A DNA stretch of 57,179 nt from Bacteroidales bacterium (GCA_015654535.1 JAATGU010000027.1:1-57179), one strand, 5' to 3'. Numbered from the stretch's first letter, positions 1 to 11,400 are shown. The notes: generated by a model not told the origin, from the letters alone. Numbers and translations: made by a program.

Positions 1-307
1 AGGATACTGAATGACCAAAATAGTATTGCATTTCAGAGGGTAAATTTAATAAATTATATTTGATCTTCATCAATTCTTTAACGGAAATGGCTGTAGTGTT
101 CCCATTTGTGTCATAAATATAAATTTCTCCTAATTTGAGATATTCTTCAGCTCCTGTATAAGTTAAATCTATCCAACTATCCTCTAACTTTGTATCATCT
201 TATTTGTTTGCTAACTTATTAGCACTTGGTCGATAGGAAATTAATTTATTTATTGAAATGCTTAAATGTGAATTGATTCCAATTATATTACTATGGATAT
301 TATTTTT
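1..307 (-). pseudogene. Fragment of an unrecognised gene, interrupted by an in-frame stop, running off the left edge
   Basis: Read on the minus strand, positions 199 down to 1 stay open and give a protein-like sequence (it includes TGAEEYLKLGEIYIYDTNG) that continues beyond the window. The frame is closed by a TAA at 200-202. Upstream of that stop the same frame is open again to a TAA at 308-310 and also reads like protein. There is no ATG in the first 40 codons after the internal stop, so this looks like a gene with a nonsense change (CAA to TAA would suffice) or a decayed 5' end. I do not recognise the family. The rest of the first 430 bases is A/T-rich and holds two small hairpins. Confidence 0.35.
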
Positions 308-352
308 TTATTTCCAGTTTATTATATTGATAGTTTTTTTCTTTTTAAAATA

Positions 353-387
353 AAAAGACTTGAAACTTTTTAAACCTCAAGTCTTTT
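353..387 (-). terminator. Terminator of the pectate lyase gene
   Basis: An 11-bp perfect stem (AAAAGACTTGA at 353-363 with TCAAGTCTTTT at 377-387) lies just past the stop codon of the minus-strand gene. Read on the minus strand it is followed by a T-rich run. A second short hairpin, AGAATGT/ACATTCT, sits at 393-410 between the stop codon and this stem. Confidence 0.75.
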
Positions 388-430
388 CTCTTAGAATGTT
401 TGGACATTCTAAAATGATGGTAATAGTATA

Positions 431-3271
431 CTATTTTTTTATTACTTTAATAGATAGATACGTATCCGGCGTTTTTATTATACAAGTATAAAATCCGGAA
501 GAAAGAGGATCTAAATCAGTAAGAAATACTTTATTATCAATAGCTATAGTTTGTCTATTATAAACTAACTGTCCTGATACATTATATATTTGCACAAGTA
601 TTTTTTCTTCGCCGAATGCAGATGAACTCAGAATTAATTCATTTGTAAATGGGTTTGGATATGCATCCAACTCCGAATGATCGAGTTTTGTTGTAGAGAT
701 AGCCGTTGCTTCTGCGTTGTACTTTTCTTTAATCTCCGCGGCTGTTAATGCTGAGTTATAGATAGAAACTTCATCTATATCGCCGGTAAATGGGGCGTTA
801 AAGTTTACATTACAGTTACCTATAACCAGGTCTTCGGTTTCACTTATATCGCCTGTGGCATCTGCCTTTTCGCTAATTAGATTTCCATTGATATAGATTT
901 GTATTTTCTTTGCTTCCATATCTCTTACACAGGCAACGTAGTTCCATTGACCGTTAAAATAAGCTGAGGCAGTTACATCTATATTTGTTTTTGTCACATT
1001 ATCGTCAATTCCAAAAGTCATTTTTGAACTTTTGTATTGAAGACCAAACCATCGTCCGGTTGCTCCCGTAGTTGCATTAGCTGTGTGACTCCCTTTGTGC
1101 AGCAAGTACCAGTCCGTTGTGGAACCGCCATTCGATCTAAACCAAAGGTCAAAAGAAAAAGACTGATTTCCTATGTTAAGCAAATCATAATGACTTTGAA
1201 CCATGCCTTCGGAAGTTGAAGTCCCTGGAAAAGAGATTGCATTCCCGTTTTTGCCACTTATCCAAGTTGGAGTGAAATCTTTGGCCGTTGCATATCCGAT
1301 TGTTTCGTTCGCTGCTGAATTTCCTTCTGTTTCATCAAAATTCCAGTAAGCCACTTTTTCACGTTGAGGCTTATTCCCGGAAGTAAATGACCAAACATCT
1401 CCTTTTTGTTCTCCCAAGGCATTTTTAACATCAACTCTCCAATAATAAGTCGTATTTTGTCCTAAACTTAATTTGTGGGAGCTAGTGGTAATATCTGTTA
1501 CGACTTGTTGCAAATTGTCTACGCTGGTTCCGATAAAAACACTGTAATATAAATCTCCTCCCCAGAGCCCGGTTAAGTTTTTCCATGATAATGTTGTTTC
1601 CGTGTAATCGACAATGATGGACTCATTTGCAGGAACAGGTTCTGAACACGCCACGGGGGGAGCGGCAACTCCAGAGGTTATGGCTTTCAATACATCTGAA
1701 TACATCGATTCTAATTCCCCGTTTACTGTTTTTAAACGGAAATAGTATGTAGTGTTTGCTATCAGATTTTCAGCTTTATATTCTGTGACGGTAGGCTCCA
1801 AGGTTGCAATTGTTGTAAAATTCACATTATCCGTGGACTTTTCTAAAACAATACTGGTCGCTTCTTCCGCATTATTATTCCACTTGACGGTGACAAAATC
1901 TGTATCCAGCGATTTAATGGCAACAACTGTTGGATATTTTACGAAAGAAGAGCCGGAAGTAATTCCATTGAGATATCGTTCAATGTTCATATAACCGTCG
2001 GTTCCGATAATCGTGGCATCATTGACATCATTTTTATTCAGCCCATTTGCTTCTTCCCAAGTATCAGGTATACCATCATTATCTGTATCAAGTGTTTTAG
2101 GTGCGTCGAAGACATAACCTACACCGTTTGTTAACCCTAAGTCAGCTTCTCCATTTATTAACGTACCTTTATTTCCAAGTGATGTAAGTTCATCAATCAT
2201 ATATGTGTCTACTGCATCTCGCGTTGGCAATGTGGCGCCTACGTTTTTCACAATCCATTGGTAAGCTTCCTCAGCAGTAGTAGATTGATTGATAACTGGA
2301 TGTACTTGTGGCGCATCGGCGAATGTTTCTTGCTGTCCCACGAGTGTCACCGGACCGTATATATCATCTGTGGCAACTGTACCGCTAAGCGTACCGTCGG
2401 TCTCATAGTCCAGCATGTTCCCTTTGTGACGAACCTGAAAATTTGCATTTCCACGTACAAAAGCAGAAGTTTCGCCGGTTACAGGACCCTTGATAAAGTA
2501 ATTATCTTCAATAACTCCCCAGGATGGACCCTCGGAATCACCTCCAAGAATATAGCCTCCGCCTGATCCCCAATTATAAACCACATTATTTACGAATTGG
2601 TTTAGTCCCTTCACTTTAGGATTGCGGGTTTTGTTATCTATATACAAATTACGGAAGAGTGTTACACCCCCAGCTGTTTGTATCAAACCACCACATGCAT
2701 GCACCATTACTCCTTGTCCGATAATAGAGTTTTGTATGGTAATGTTGGTTGGTTCTGTTCCTTTACTATCCCAATTAATAGAAAAGTTCTCATCTAATCC
2801 CCAAGCTACGGATACATGGTCAAAAATCATATTTTGTCCATTGGCAATACCCGCGGCATCTTTTCCGCTGTCACCTTTGATTCCCATACGGAAACGCATG
2901 TAACGAACAATTATATTGTCGGCGCCAGAAAAGGAAACACCGTTGCCATATACGGTAACGCCATCGCCGGGGGCCGTTTGCCCCGCAACATATAAGTTTT
3001 TACTAAATACGATTCTTGATGTTATCTTAATAATACCGCCCACATCGAACACAACCACACGATTGGGCTGACTAACTGCATCACGTAGTGAACCGGTTCC
3101 GGAATCGTTTAGATTGGTTACGTGATATACTTCACGTGTATCACTTGCACGGGCACCGAGCGCATAACGACCGAATCCTTCTGCCTGTGGGAATGCCAAT
3201 ATTGATTCCTGCGCAAAAACGCCCAATGAAAATAATCCGAAAAGGATGACTATAAGTAATATTTTTTTCAT
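431..3271 (-). CDS. Secreted PL1-like pectate lyase with LamG module and T9SS sorting domain
   Basis: A 946-residue secreted protein. It has a hydrophobic signal peptide ending near FAQ (about residue 20), then a right-handed beta-helix of polysaccharide lyase family 1 type at about 28-340, with the asparagine-rich strands and VSVAWGLDENFS segment typical of Bacteroides PL1 enzymes. An acidic calcium-site-like motif DTDNDGIPDTWEE follows at about 394-406. Next come a fibronectin-III-like module (about 445-535), a second beta-sandwich (about 540-630) and a LamG/concanavalin-like module (about 638-850). A type A T9SS sorting domain starting with YPNPF occupies about 866-946. The family cleaves de-esterified pectin by beta-elimination. 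Secretion by type IX and cell-surface attachment are inferred from the C-terminus. It is followed by its own terminator, and a terminator separates it from the next gene upstream. Confidence 0.85.
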   Translation of the reverse strand: MKKILLIVILFGLFSLGVFAQESILAFPQAEGFGRYALGARASDTREVYHVTNLNDSGTGSLRDAVSQPNRVVVFDVGGIIKITSRIVFSKNLYVAGQTAPGDGVTVYGNGVSFSGADNIIVRYMRFRMGIKGDSGKDAAGIANGQNMIFDHVSVAWGLDENFSINWDSKGTEPTNITIQNSIIGQGVMVHACGGLIQTAGGVTLFRNLYIDNKTRNPKVKGLNQFVNNVVYNWGSGGGYILGGDSEGPSWGVIEDNYFIKGPVTGETSAFVRGNANFQVRHKGNMLDYETDGTLSGTVATDDIYGPVTLVGQQETFADAPQVHPVINQSTTAEEAYQWIVKNVGATLPTRDAVDTYMIDELTSLGNKGTLINGEADLGLTNGVGYVFDAPKTLDTDNDGIPDTWEEANGLNKNDVNDATIIGTDGYMNIERYLNGITSGSSFVKYPTVVAIKSLDTDFVTVKWNNNAEEATSIVLEKSTDNVNFTTIATLEPTVTEYKAENLIANTTYYFRLKTVNGELESMYSDVLKAITSGVAAPPVACSEPVPANESIIVDYTETTLSWKNLTGLWGGDLYYSVFIGTSVDNLQQVVTDITTSSHKLSLGQNTTYYWRVDVKNALGEQKGDVWSFTSGNKPQREKVAYWNFDETEGNSAANETIGYATAKDFTPTWISGKNGNAISFPGTSTSEGMVQSHYDLLNIGNQSFSFDLWFRSNGGSTTDWYLLHKGSHTANATTGATGRWFGLQYKSSKMTFGIDDNVTKTNIDVTASAYFNGQWNYVACVRDMEAKKIQIYINGNLISEKADATGDISETEDLVIGNCNVNFNAPFTGDIDEVSIYNSALTAAEIKEKYNAEATAISTTKLDHSELDAYPNPFTNELILSSSAFGEEKILVQIYNVSGQLVYNRQTIAIDNKVFLTDLDPLSSGFYTCIIKTPDTYLSIKVIKK

Positions 3272-3313
3272 AATTTACAGTAATTTTAAAATGTAAACTA
3301 GTTATTATAGAAC

Positions 3314-3345
3314 AAAAAAGGCAGACCACAGACATGTGGCCCGTC
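3314..3345 (-). terminator. Terminator of the T9SS beta-rich protein gene
   Basis: On the minus strand a GACGGGCCACA / TGTGGTCTGCC stem with G-T wobbles (3320-3345) is followed by a T-run (3314-3319). It lies between the stop codon of the gene at 3364-5307 and the start of the pectate lyase gene, so the two leftward genes are probably separate transcripts. Confidence 0.7.
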
Positions 3346-3363
3346 TTTTCTCTCTTCTAACTA

Positions 3364-5307
3364 TTATTTGATTATCAGTTTCTTTGTGACAGTACCTTCG
3401 GTTGTAATGACTCTCACAAAATAGATACCAGCACTAATTCCATTAAGATTAACATGCCCGTTAGCGTTAACGGCTTCGACTGCGACAAGTTGACCTTGAT
3501 TGTTGAAGACTTCTATTTTGTTGATTTCAGCGCCTTCTACTGCAACATTGAATTCTCCGTTGGAAGGATTAGGATAGATTTTAAGACCTTCAGCTGCATT
3601 TGTGTTTTTAATGCCTGTGCCTATACCAGAACCCTTAGCGGTGGCAACCAATTTGTATCCGGTTACATTGCCTTCCGTATCTTTTTCTTCTACTTCTTCA
3701 TAAGTCCATGTTACTCCTTTGAAATCTCCAAATTCCACTTTGTATGCGTCGTTCACTCCTTTTGCTTCTTTCCATGTCATAAGAGTAAAAATATCTCCAT
3801 CTTTAACATCAAAACTAGCGGCAGGTATCACTTTAATCACAGGCATATAAACTTGACCTTCGATTGTATCCGTATAGAAACGAATTTGGTCATTTTCAAT
3901 TAATTTATCATAGCTGTTCGCGGAAGCAATTTCAAATTCAGCTTCGCCCGTCGAACGGAAATTAACAGGGAAATTGTAATCTTTACCTATTGTTACTCCA
4001 TCGGTACTAAGTGTATCGGCAACAATAATTGTACCGATTCCGTGATAACCAATCTCAAGTTTACCAGATACTTCAACAGCTCCTGTGATACGACCGTTAC
4101 CGCCGCCAATAGCATCCTTTTTGATATTTAAAATAATTTGTTTACAGCGTCCAAGAGAAGTTTTTAAAGGTTCGTCAACAGTATTGAAATAGAAACGTCC
4201 TTCTTTAACCGTTACACCTGTGACGCCTGAAATGGTATTATTGCTTGTAAAGGTATAAGTTCCTGTACCTACTTTAACGAGACCTACATAATTATACCCT
4301 TTCCCGCCGTAATCAGCGAAAACTCCGGGAAACACAACGTCAGTGTTTAATCCGCCAATCATATAATAAATTTTCGGAGAATCTGATTTTTTATAATAAC
4401 CAATTATTTGGCTGGTTTCATCAGCGGCAGTTAATTCACCAATAGCGTAACAGCGAGTCCCTGATTCGGAAGTAAGAACAGTTCCTGATCCTAAAGATAA
4501 TTTCTTATCATATAAAGTTGAATCAATACCTGTAATTGTTTCCATGTCAAAAGTCTTGCCTGTGTTTAGCATCAAACCATAAAAACCTGGAGTAACTCCT
4601 GATATAACGTTTTGCTCAACTTTTACATTTCCTGTAAACTCAGACCAATCGACAGGAGAGAACTTAGCTGCTCCTAAATAAGTCCTGTCACCACCTACTT
4701 TTACAGTTAAGTTGCCACTTCCTGAGAGTTTACTGCTCCAATAACTGTAACGAGACAGTTCAACAATTGCACTTTTTCCAGCTGGTATTTCCATAGGAAC
4801 ACTTACAGCGGGGTATGCACTGCTATTTGTTGATGCGAAGTTCACAGTTCCACCTTCCATAACAATTTTACTTCCGAAGATATTAGGACTTGTCTGTTTT
4901 TCCATAATAAGACGTCCTTCACGAACAATAGTACCATCTGTTAGGCTGTTCTTAATATCCATAGAGAAATCTCCAATACCTTCTTTAATAAGTGAACCTG
5001 TTCCGGAAAGGACATCTGTGTCGGCTGTTTTACGGAGAACATAAGGCCTTGTGGCATTTATTGAGATTCCGCTGGTGAGAATTGTTCCGTTAACTGTGAT
5101 CGTATCCGATCCGGTGGCGGAAGTATCATCAAAAATAGCTTTGGCATTATCTGCCCATGTTTTGGGTACTGGTATAGAACCTGATTGCCAGTTAGCAACA
5201 GCGGTACTCCAGATTTGATCTGCCTGTTTTCCCTTCCATACGTAATCTTGTGCATTTAATGCAGATGCTGTTGCGAGTGCAACAGCGAAAAGTGTAAATT
5301 TCCTCAT
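3364..5307 (-). CDS. Secreted beta-strand-rich protein with T9SS sorting domain, function unknown
   Basis: A 647-residue protein with a cleavable signal peptide (about 1-19, ending ALNAQ). The middle 540 residues are rich in Gly, Thr, Ser and Val with recurring short phrases such as 'G.G..T', 'VKEGRFYFN' and 'VREGRLIMEKQ'. This is the pattern of autotransporter-associated beta-strand repeats and suggests a long beta-solenoid. The last 75 residues, from IYPNPSNGEFN (about 575) to KKLIIK, are a type A T9SS sorting domain. I see no catalytic motif, so a carbohydrate-binding or adhesive role at the cell surface is only a guess. It is divergent from the GH2 gene across a 293-base spacer, and likely shares regulation with the locus. 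Confidence 0.75.
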   Translation of the reverse strand: MRKFTLFAVALATASALNAQDYVWKGKQADQIWSTAVANWQSGSIPVPKTWADNAKAIFDDTSATGSDTITVNGTILTSGISINATRPYVLRKTADTDVLSGTGSLIKEGIGDFSMDIKNSLTDGTIVREGRLIMEKQTSPNIFGSKIVMEGGTVNFASTNSSAYPAVSVPMEIPAGKSAIVELSRYSYWSSKLSGSGNLTVKVGGDRTYLGAAKFSPVDWSEFTGNVKVEQNVISGVTPGFYGLMLNTGKTFDMETITGIDSTLYDKKLSLGSGTVLTSESGTRCYAIGELTAADETSQIIGYYKKSDSPKIYYMIGGLNTDVVFPGVFADYGGKGYNYVGLVKVGTGTYTFTSNNTISGVTGVTVKEGRFYFNTVDEPLKTSLGRCKQIILNIKKDAIGGGNGRITGAVEVSGKLEIGYHGIGTIIVADTLSTDGVTIGKDYNFPVNFRSTGEAEFEIASANSYDKLIENDQIRFYTDTIEGQVYMPVIKVIPAASFDVKDGDIFTLMTWKEAKGVNDAYKVEFGDFKGVTWTYEEVEEKDTEGNVTGYKLVATAKGSGIGTGIKNTNAAEGLKIYPNPSNGEFNVAVEGAEINKIEVFNNQGQLVAVEAVNANGHVNLNGISAGIYFVRVITTEGTVTKKLIIK

Positions 5308-5600
5308 GATAGATTAAAGTTAATTAATAATTTTGATAACTGTTTTTCATAGTTCACAGGAACACAATAGAATAAACTATTACCTCCTTTTCTATAAAGA
5401 CAAAATAAGTTATAAAATATTAAATGAAAACTAACTCCTTTGATTGTATCACTTTCGTTTTTGATGTTTCTTTATTCTGATTTTTTTTGAAGTTAATGTG
5501 TATCTTATTGCAATGAATAAGTTTCTACTCTTATAAAAGAAGAAAAGTTGGGTACAAAACTACCTCTTTTTCGTCTCCTCAATAAGATATTAAAGAATTT

Positions 5601-8468
5601 ATGAGACGAACATCGATAGACTTGCGGAAGGTAGTCGTTTTTTTAGCGTTGTTTTTAACTTCCTTTTTATATGCGCAGAAGCCTGTGATGGCAACTATTA
5701 CTCATTATCTTTCCGGAAAAGGAGCAGATGATGCAGTGGCGTGGGATTTTTTTTGTACCGAAGGTCGTAATTCCGGCAAATGGTCTAAAATAATGGTTCC
5801 TTCCTGCTGGGAAACACAGGGATTCGGACAGTTTCAATATGGCATTACTTTTTATGGAAAGGCATTCCCTGACGGAGTTGCTAAGGAACAAGGACGATAT
5901 AAATATGAACTTGATGTGCCTGATTCTTGGCGTGGACAGAATATTCGATTGGTTTTTGAGGCTTCAATGACGGATACGGAAGTGAAGATCAACGGACTTA
6001 AAGCTGGTGAAAAACATCAAGGAGCTTTTTATCGTTTTTCTTATGATGTTACTGATTTGCTGAAGTACGGAAAGAAGAATTTGCTGGAGGTTACTGTTAG
6101 TAAAGAATCAGAAAATGCCGGAGTAAACCTTGCCGAACGACGTGCGGATTACTGGAACTTTGGAGGAATCTTTCGTCCGGTATTTCTGGAAATAAAACCT
6201 TCTACTCATTTTGATCGGATTGCTTTGGATGCAAAAGCTGACGGATCTTTCTGGGCTACTTGTTTCTTAGGAAATGCTACTTCGGATGAACTTCAGATAA
6301 AAACGGTGATTATTGATGCCTCCGGTAAAAAGGTAGCAGGAGTTACTTCTATAGTAAAAGCGGGTGGCGACTGGACTTCTATCGCATTAAATGTTTCTTC
6401 ACCTAAACTTTGGACAGCGGAAACTCCTAACTTATATAAGGCTCAATTCTCTTTACTCAATAAAGAGGGTAAAGTTCTCCATCAAATGGAGGAGAAGTTT
6501 GGTTTCAGAACCATCGAAGTGCGTGAGAGTGACGGACTTTACATTAATGGGGTACGGGTAAATATAAGGGGAGTGAATCGTCATAGTTTCCGCCCTGAAA
6601 CAGGCCGTACATTGGATCGGACAAAAAATCGTGAAGATGTTCGCCTGATTAAAGAGATGAATATGAACTCTGTTCGTTTGTCACATTACCCTGCTGATCC
6701 CGATTTCCTTGAAGCTTGTGATGAATTAGGTTTGTATGTGATGAGTGAACTTGGTGGATGGCATGGACATTATGAAACTCCTGAAGGGAAGAAGTTAGTG
6801 AAGGAGATGATTGTCAGAGACGTGAACCATCCTTCTATAATATGGTGGAGCAACGGGAATGAAAAAGGTTGGAACACAGAGCTGGATGGTGAATTTCATA
6901 AATGGGATCCTCAACTTCGTCCGGTGATTCATCCGCAAGGAAACTTCAGCGGATTTGAAACCATGCACTACCGTTCTTACGGTGAAAGTCAGGAATATAT
7001 GCGTTTGCCACAAATATTTATGCCTACTGAGTTTCTTCATGGTTTGTATGATGGCGGACATGGAGCGGGATTATATGATTACTGGGAAATGATGCGTAAA
7101 CATCCTCGTTGCATTGGTGGCTTTTTGTGGGTGCTTGCCGATGAAGGGGTGAAGCGTGTGGATCAAGGTGGTCGCATTGATAATCAAGGCAATTTTGGTG
7201 CAGATGGAATTGTGGGACCTCACCATGAAAAAGAGGGGAGCTTCTTCACAATTAAGCAAATCTGGTGTCCGGTTCAGGTGATGAATACTAAACTGGATAA
7301 AGATTTTGACGGAACTTTTCAAATTGAAAACAGATATGATTTCATAAATATCAAGGAGTGTAAGTTTGTGTGGAAGCAAGTTGCTTTCCCTTCATCATCA
7401 GAGTATAAAGGTGTAACTAAAGTGTTAAAAGAAGGAGAAGTCAACGGAAGTGATATTGCACCCCATGCTTCGGGAATTCTAAAAACAAAGATGCCTGCTC
7501 TTACCAGTAAAATAGATGCGGTGTTCTTAACTGCTATCGATAAAAGCGGTAATGAACTATGGCGATGGAGTTGGAAAATAGCCGATAAAACTATTAAAGA
7601 AGAACAAAAAACAGGCAAACGGGCTTCTTATGAAGAAACAGCAGAGGTTATTACTGCCACAGTTGCCGATAAGAGTTACACTTTCAGTAAGAAAGATGGT
7701 CAACTGAAAGGGGTGATCAGTAATGGAAAGAAGATTTCTTTTGCCAATGGTCCAAGATTTATTGGCGCCCGTCGTGCAGATCGTTCACTCGATCAGTTCT
7801 ATAATCACGATGATCCCAATGCAAAAAGTATGGACAGAACCTATAAAGAATTTACTGATGCGGCAGTGTTTAGTCAGTTGGTAGCAAAGGAGCAGGGTAA
7901 TGATTTAGTGATTACCGCTTCTTATAAACTTGGAAATATGGAGACCGCTCAGTGGACGGTAAAACCAAATGGTTCATTGGTGCTGAATTATACTTATAAC
8001 TTCAATGGCGTAGTAGACTTGATGGGAGTAAGATTTGATTATCCCGAAGAGTTGATGCAAAGCAAACGTTGGTTGGGTGACGGTCCTTACCGAGTATGGC
8101 AGAACCGTCTTCAAGGAACGACTTATGATATGTGGGAAAACAAATACAATGATCCTATTCCCGGAGAATCATTTATTTACCCTGAGTTCAAAGGTTATTT
8201 TGCAAATTGTTCCTGGATGAACTTAACGACTTCCGAGGGACTAATTTCTATTACCAACGAAACTCCTAATGTCTATATTGGAGTATATCAACCCGGAGAT
8301 GGACGGGATGCTTTGTTATATACTTTACCTTTAAGTGGTATTTCGGTATTGGATGTGATTCCGGCGGTAAGAAACAAAGTGAATTCCACTGACTTGATCG
8401 GCCCTTCTTCTCAACCTAAATGGGTGAGCGGTGAAAAGACTGGTAAACTGGTATTTAACTTTAAGTAA
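5601..8468 (+). CDS. Glycoside hydrolase family 2 enzyme (beta-galactosidase-like)
   Basis: A 955-residue secreted GH2 enzyme. A signal peptide covers about 1-25 (ending LYAQ). The N-terminal jelly-roll sugar-binding domain (about 40-200, including WETQGFGQFQYG) is followed by an immunoglobulin-like domain (about 205-305) and the TIM barrel (about 305-580). The barrel carries the GH2 acid/base in SNGNEKGWN (E421) and a probable nucleophile in MPTEFLHG (E477). The C-terminal half is beta-rich, as in large LacZ-type enzymes. GH2 enzymes remove terminal beta-linked galactose, glucuronate, mannose or similar residues. The exact substrate cannot be read from sequence, though the neighbours favour a pectin side chain. 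It begins the rightward gene series, with the rhamnosidase gene 26 bases downstream. Confidence 0.88.
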   Translation: MRRTSIDLRKVVVFLALFLTSFLYAQKPVMATITHYLSGKGADDAVAWDFFCTEGRNSGKWSKIMVPSCWETQGFGQFQYGITFYGKAFPDGVAKEQGRYKYELDVPDSWRGQNIRLVFEASMTDTEVKINGLKAGEKHQGAFYRFSYDVTDLLKYGKKNLLEVTVSKESENAGVNLAERRADYWNFGGIFRPVFLEIKPSTHFDRIALDAKADGSFWATCFLGNATSDELQIKTVIIDASGKKVAGVTSIVKAGGDWTSIALNVSSPKLWTAETPNLYKAQFSLLNKEGKVLHQMEEKFGFRTIEVRESDGLYINGVRVNIRGVNRHSFRPETGRTLDRTKNREDVRLIKEMNMNSVRLSHYPADPDFLEACDELGLYVMSELGGWHGHYETPEGKKLVKEMIVRDVNHPSIIWWSNGNEKGWNTELDGEFHKWDPQLRPVIHPQGNFSGFETMHYRSYGESQEYMRLPQIFMPTEFLHGLYDGGHGAGLYDYWEMMRKHPRCIGGFLWVLADEGVKRVDQGGRIDNQGNFGADGIVGPHHEKEGSFFTIKQIWCPVQVMNTKLDKDFDGTFQIENRYDFINIKECKFVWKQVAFPSSSEYKGVTKVLKEGEVNGSDIAPHASGILKTKMPALTSKIDAVFLTAIDKSGNELWRWSWKIADKTIKEEQKTGKRASYEETAEVITATVADKSYTFSKKDGQLKGVISNGKKISFANGPRFIGARRADRSLDQFYNHDDPNAKSMDRTYKEFTDAAVFSQLVAKEQGNDLVITASYKLGNMETAQWTVKPNGSLVLNYTYNFNGVVDLMGVRFDYPEELMQSKRWLGDGPYRVWQNRLQGTTYDMWENKYNDPIPGESFIYPEFKGYFANCSWMNLTTSEGLISITNETPNVYIGVYQPGDGRDALLYTLPLSGISVLDVIPAVRNKVNSTDLIGPSSQPKWVSGEKTGKLVFNFK

Positions 8469-8494
8469 TAGAATGTAGGATAGGAACCAAGGTT

Positions 8495-11400
8495 ATGAAT
8501 AAATATAAAACAGTTCTGCTGTTTCTTTTCGTAGTATGTTCTAACGTTGTTAGTGCACAGAATCTGCCACTTATGGAGCAGTTTAAAAATCCTCCGGTAG
8601 AAGCGTCACCCTGGATTTTTTGGTATTGGATGTATGGTTCTGTGTCTAAAGTCGGAATTACAGCGGATATAGAGGCAATGAAGAGTGCCGGACTGGGAGG
8701 AGCTTACCTCATGCCAATTAAAAGTTCGGCGGAAAAGCAACTCTTTTCACCTTCTTATCATCAGTTGACTCCTCAATGGTGGGAGATGGTTCGCTTCTCT
8801 ATGCAAGAAGCTGATCGGTTGGGGCTGAAACTAGGAATGCACATTTGTGATGGTTTTGCTTTGGCGGGTGGTCCTTGGATTACCCCCGAGAAGTCCATGC
8901 AAAAAGTAGTGTGGAGCGATACCCTTGTATCCGGCGGGAAAATAAAGAATTTGCGTTTGCCTCGTCCTTCCTCTTATGAAGGCTTTTATAAGGAAATAGG
9001 GCTTTATGCTATTCCGGTTCAAGAGGAAGTTTTTACTACCGATAAAGTTCGTCCCGAAGTATCTTCTAATACGGACGATCCGATTCCTGCTTATTTAGTG
9101 GAAAAGAACGCAACAGGAACTTTCCGTAGCTCTTCACCTTGCTATATTCAGTATACTTTTAAAAATCCTTTTACTTGCCGCTCTATTGAGATAGAAGCAG
9201 GGACAAACTATCAAGCGCAGCGTCTAAAGGTTTGTGCCAGTGAGGACGGAGTTCATTTTTACACAGTAAAACAATTAGTTCCTCCACGACAAGGCTGGCA
9301 GAATACCGACGAGAACTTTACCTATACTCTTCCAACCACAGCAGCTCGCTACTTCCGTTTTTATTGGGATCCGAAAGGGTCGGAACCCGGAGCAGAAGAT
9401 TTGGATGCAGCTAAATGGAAACCGGTCTTGAAATTAAAGAAATTACGGTTGTCCGGTAAATCTTTGATTAACCAATATGAGGGTAAGACTGGGTTAGTGT
9501 GGCGGGTGAGTAAGCGGACTCAAACGGATGAATTACCGGATAAAGATTGTGTCAAGTTGAACCAGGTGATGGATCTTTCATCTTTCTTGAAAGGCGATAT
9601 GCTGAATACGGTTCTTCCCGTAGGGAAATGGAGAATAGTCAGAATGGGGCATACTTCCACTGGACATACCAATGCAACGGGTGGAGGAGGAAAAGGACTG
9701 GAATGTGATAAGTTTAGTGAAGACGCTGCAAAGACTCAGTTCGATCATTGGTTTGGAGCGGCTTTTAAGAATACAGATCCCGAATTGGCCAAGCGTGTAC
9801 TTACGTTTATGCATGTGGATAGTTGGGAATGCGGAAGTCAGAACTGGTCGGATAATTTCCTTTCTGAGTTTAAGAAACGCAGAAGATATGATTTGACTCC
9901 TTATTTATTAGTCTATACAGGCACTCCACTTGAAAGTGCGGAGAAGACAGAAAGCATTTTGAGTGACATCCGTCAGACCATTTCTGAATTGGTACTGGAC
10001 GTGTTTTATAAAACATTGGCGGTGGAAGCAAAGAATTATCATTGTCAGTTTTCTGCCGAATGTGTGGCTCCTACTATGCTTAGTGATGGGATGCTTCATT
10101 ATCAGGCTGTGGACCGACCGATGGGTGAATTTTGGTTGAATAGTCCTACACATGATAAACCTAATGATATGCTGGATGCGGTTTCGGGTGCTCATATTTA
10201 TGGGAAGAATATTATTCAGGCGGAAGGGTTTACTCAGTTGCGTACGATGTGGAATGAACATCCGGCGATGCTGAAATCTTTGTTAGACAGAAATTATGCT
10301 TTGGGTATTAATAAGCTATTTTATCACGTTTTTGTGCACAATCCTTTTGTGGACAAAGCTCCGGGTATGACTTTGGATGGTATCGGGCTGTTTTTTCAGA
10401 GAGATCAGACTTGGTGGAAGCAAGGAAAAGCGTGGGTGGACTATGCCCGTCGTTGTCAGGCACTTTTACAATTCGGTCATCCTGTAACAGACATTGCAGT
10501 ATTTACCGGAGAAGAAACTCCCCGAAGAGCCATTCTTCCCGATCGATTGGTGTCTTCTCTCCCCGGAATATTCGGTAAAGAACGGGTGGAAGCTGAGGCT
10601 AAACGTTTGGCAAATGAAGGACAGCCCACGGCAGAAAAGCCTGTTGGTGTGATTCATTCTGCGAATATGACAGATTTAGGAGATTGGATAGATCCTTTGT
10701 GCGGATATGCTTATGATTCTTTCAATAAGGATGCGTTACTGCGTCTGTCCAAGGTAGAACATGGACGGTTAGTATTGCCTGGTGGAGCTTCGTATCGGGT
10801 ATTAGTGTTGCCTAAATCTCACCCGATGTCTCCAGATGGAGGATACATGAGTGTGGAAGTAGCCCGGAAGATAAAAGAAATTCAAAAGGCGGGAGTAGTG
10901 GTTTTGTTAGGAGACCAACCTTTACAAACTCCCGGATTTTTTGATAAAGAAAATGCAACGGAAGAATTAAAGCATCTTTCTAAAGAAATAGAATCGGCTT
11001 TACCTCAGTATAAATTGCCTTATATGCAAGCGGATTTTGATCAGTTTGGATTGAAGAAAGATATAATGTTTGCCGATAACGCCAAAGAGATTGCGTGGAC
11101 GCATCGCTCGGAGAATGATACTGATATTTATTTTATTGCTAATCAAAAAGATGAAGCTAGACAAATAACAGTATCTTTCCGCTGTTTAGGCAAGCAACCG
11201 GAGCTATGGAACCCGGTGACGGGAGAAATAAAAAAAGCTACTAAGTGGAGCGTGGTTGATGGACGAACGAATGTAACATTGGCTTTGGCTCAGAATGAAT
11301 CAGTATTTGTTGTTTTTCAACAGGCTACCTCTTTTTTGTCTGCTGATAACGTTTTTACTCAGACAGTTCTTCCGTTGAAGATAAAAGAGTGGAACGTTAG

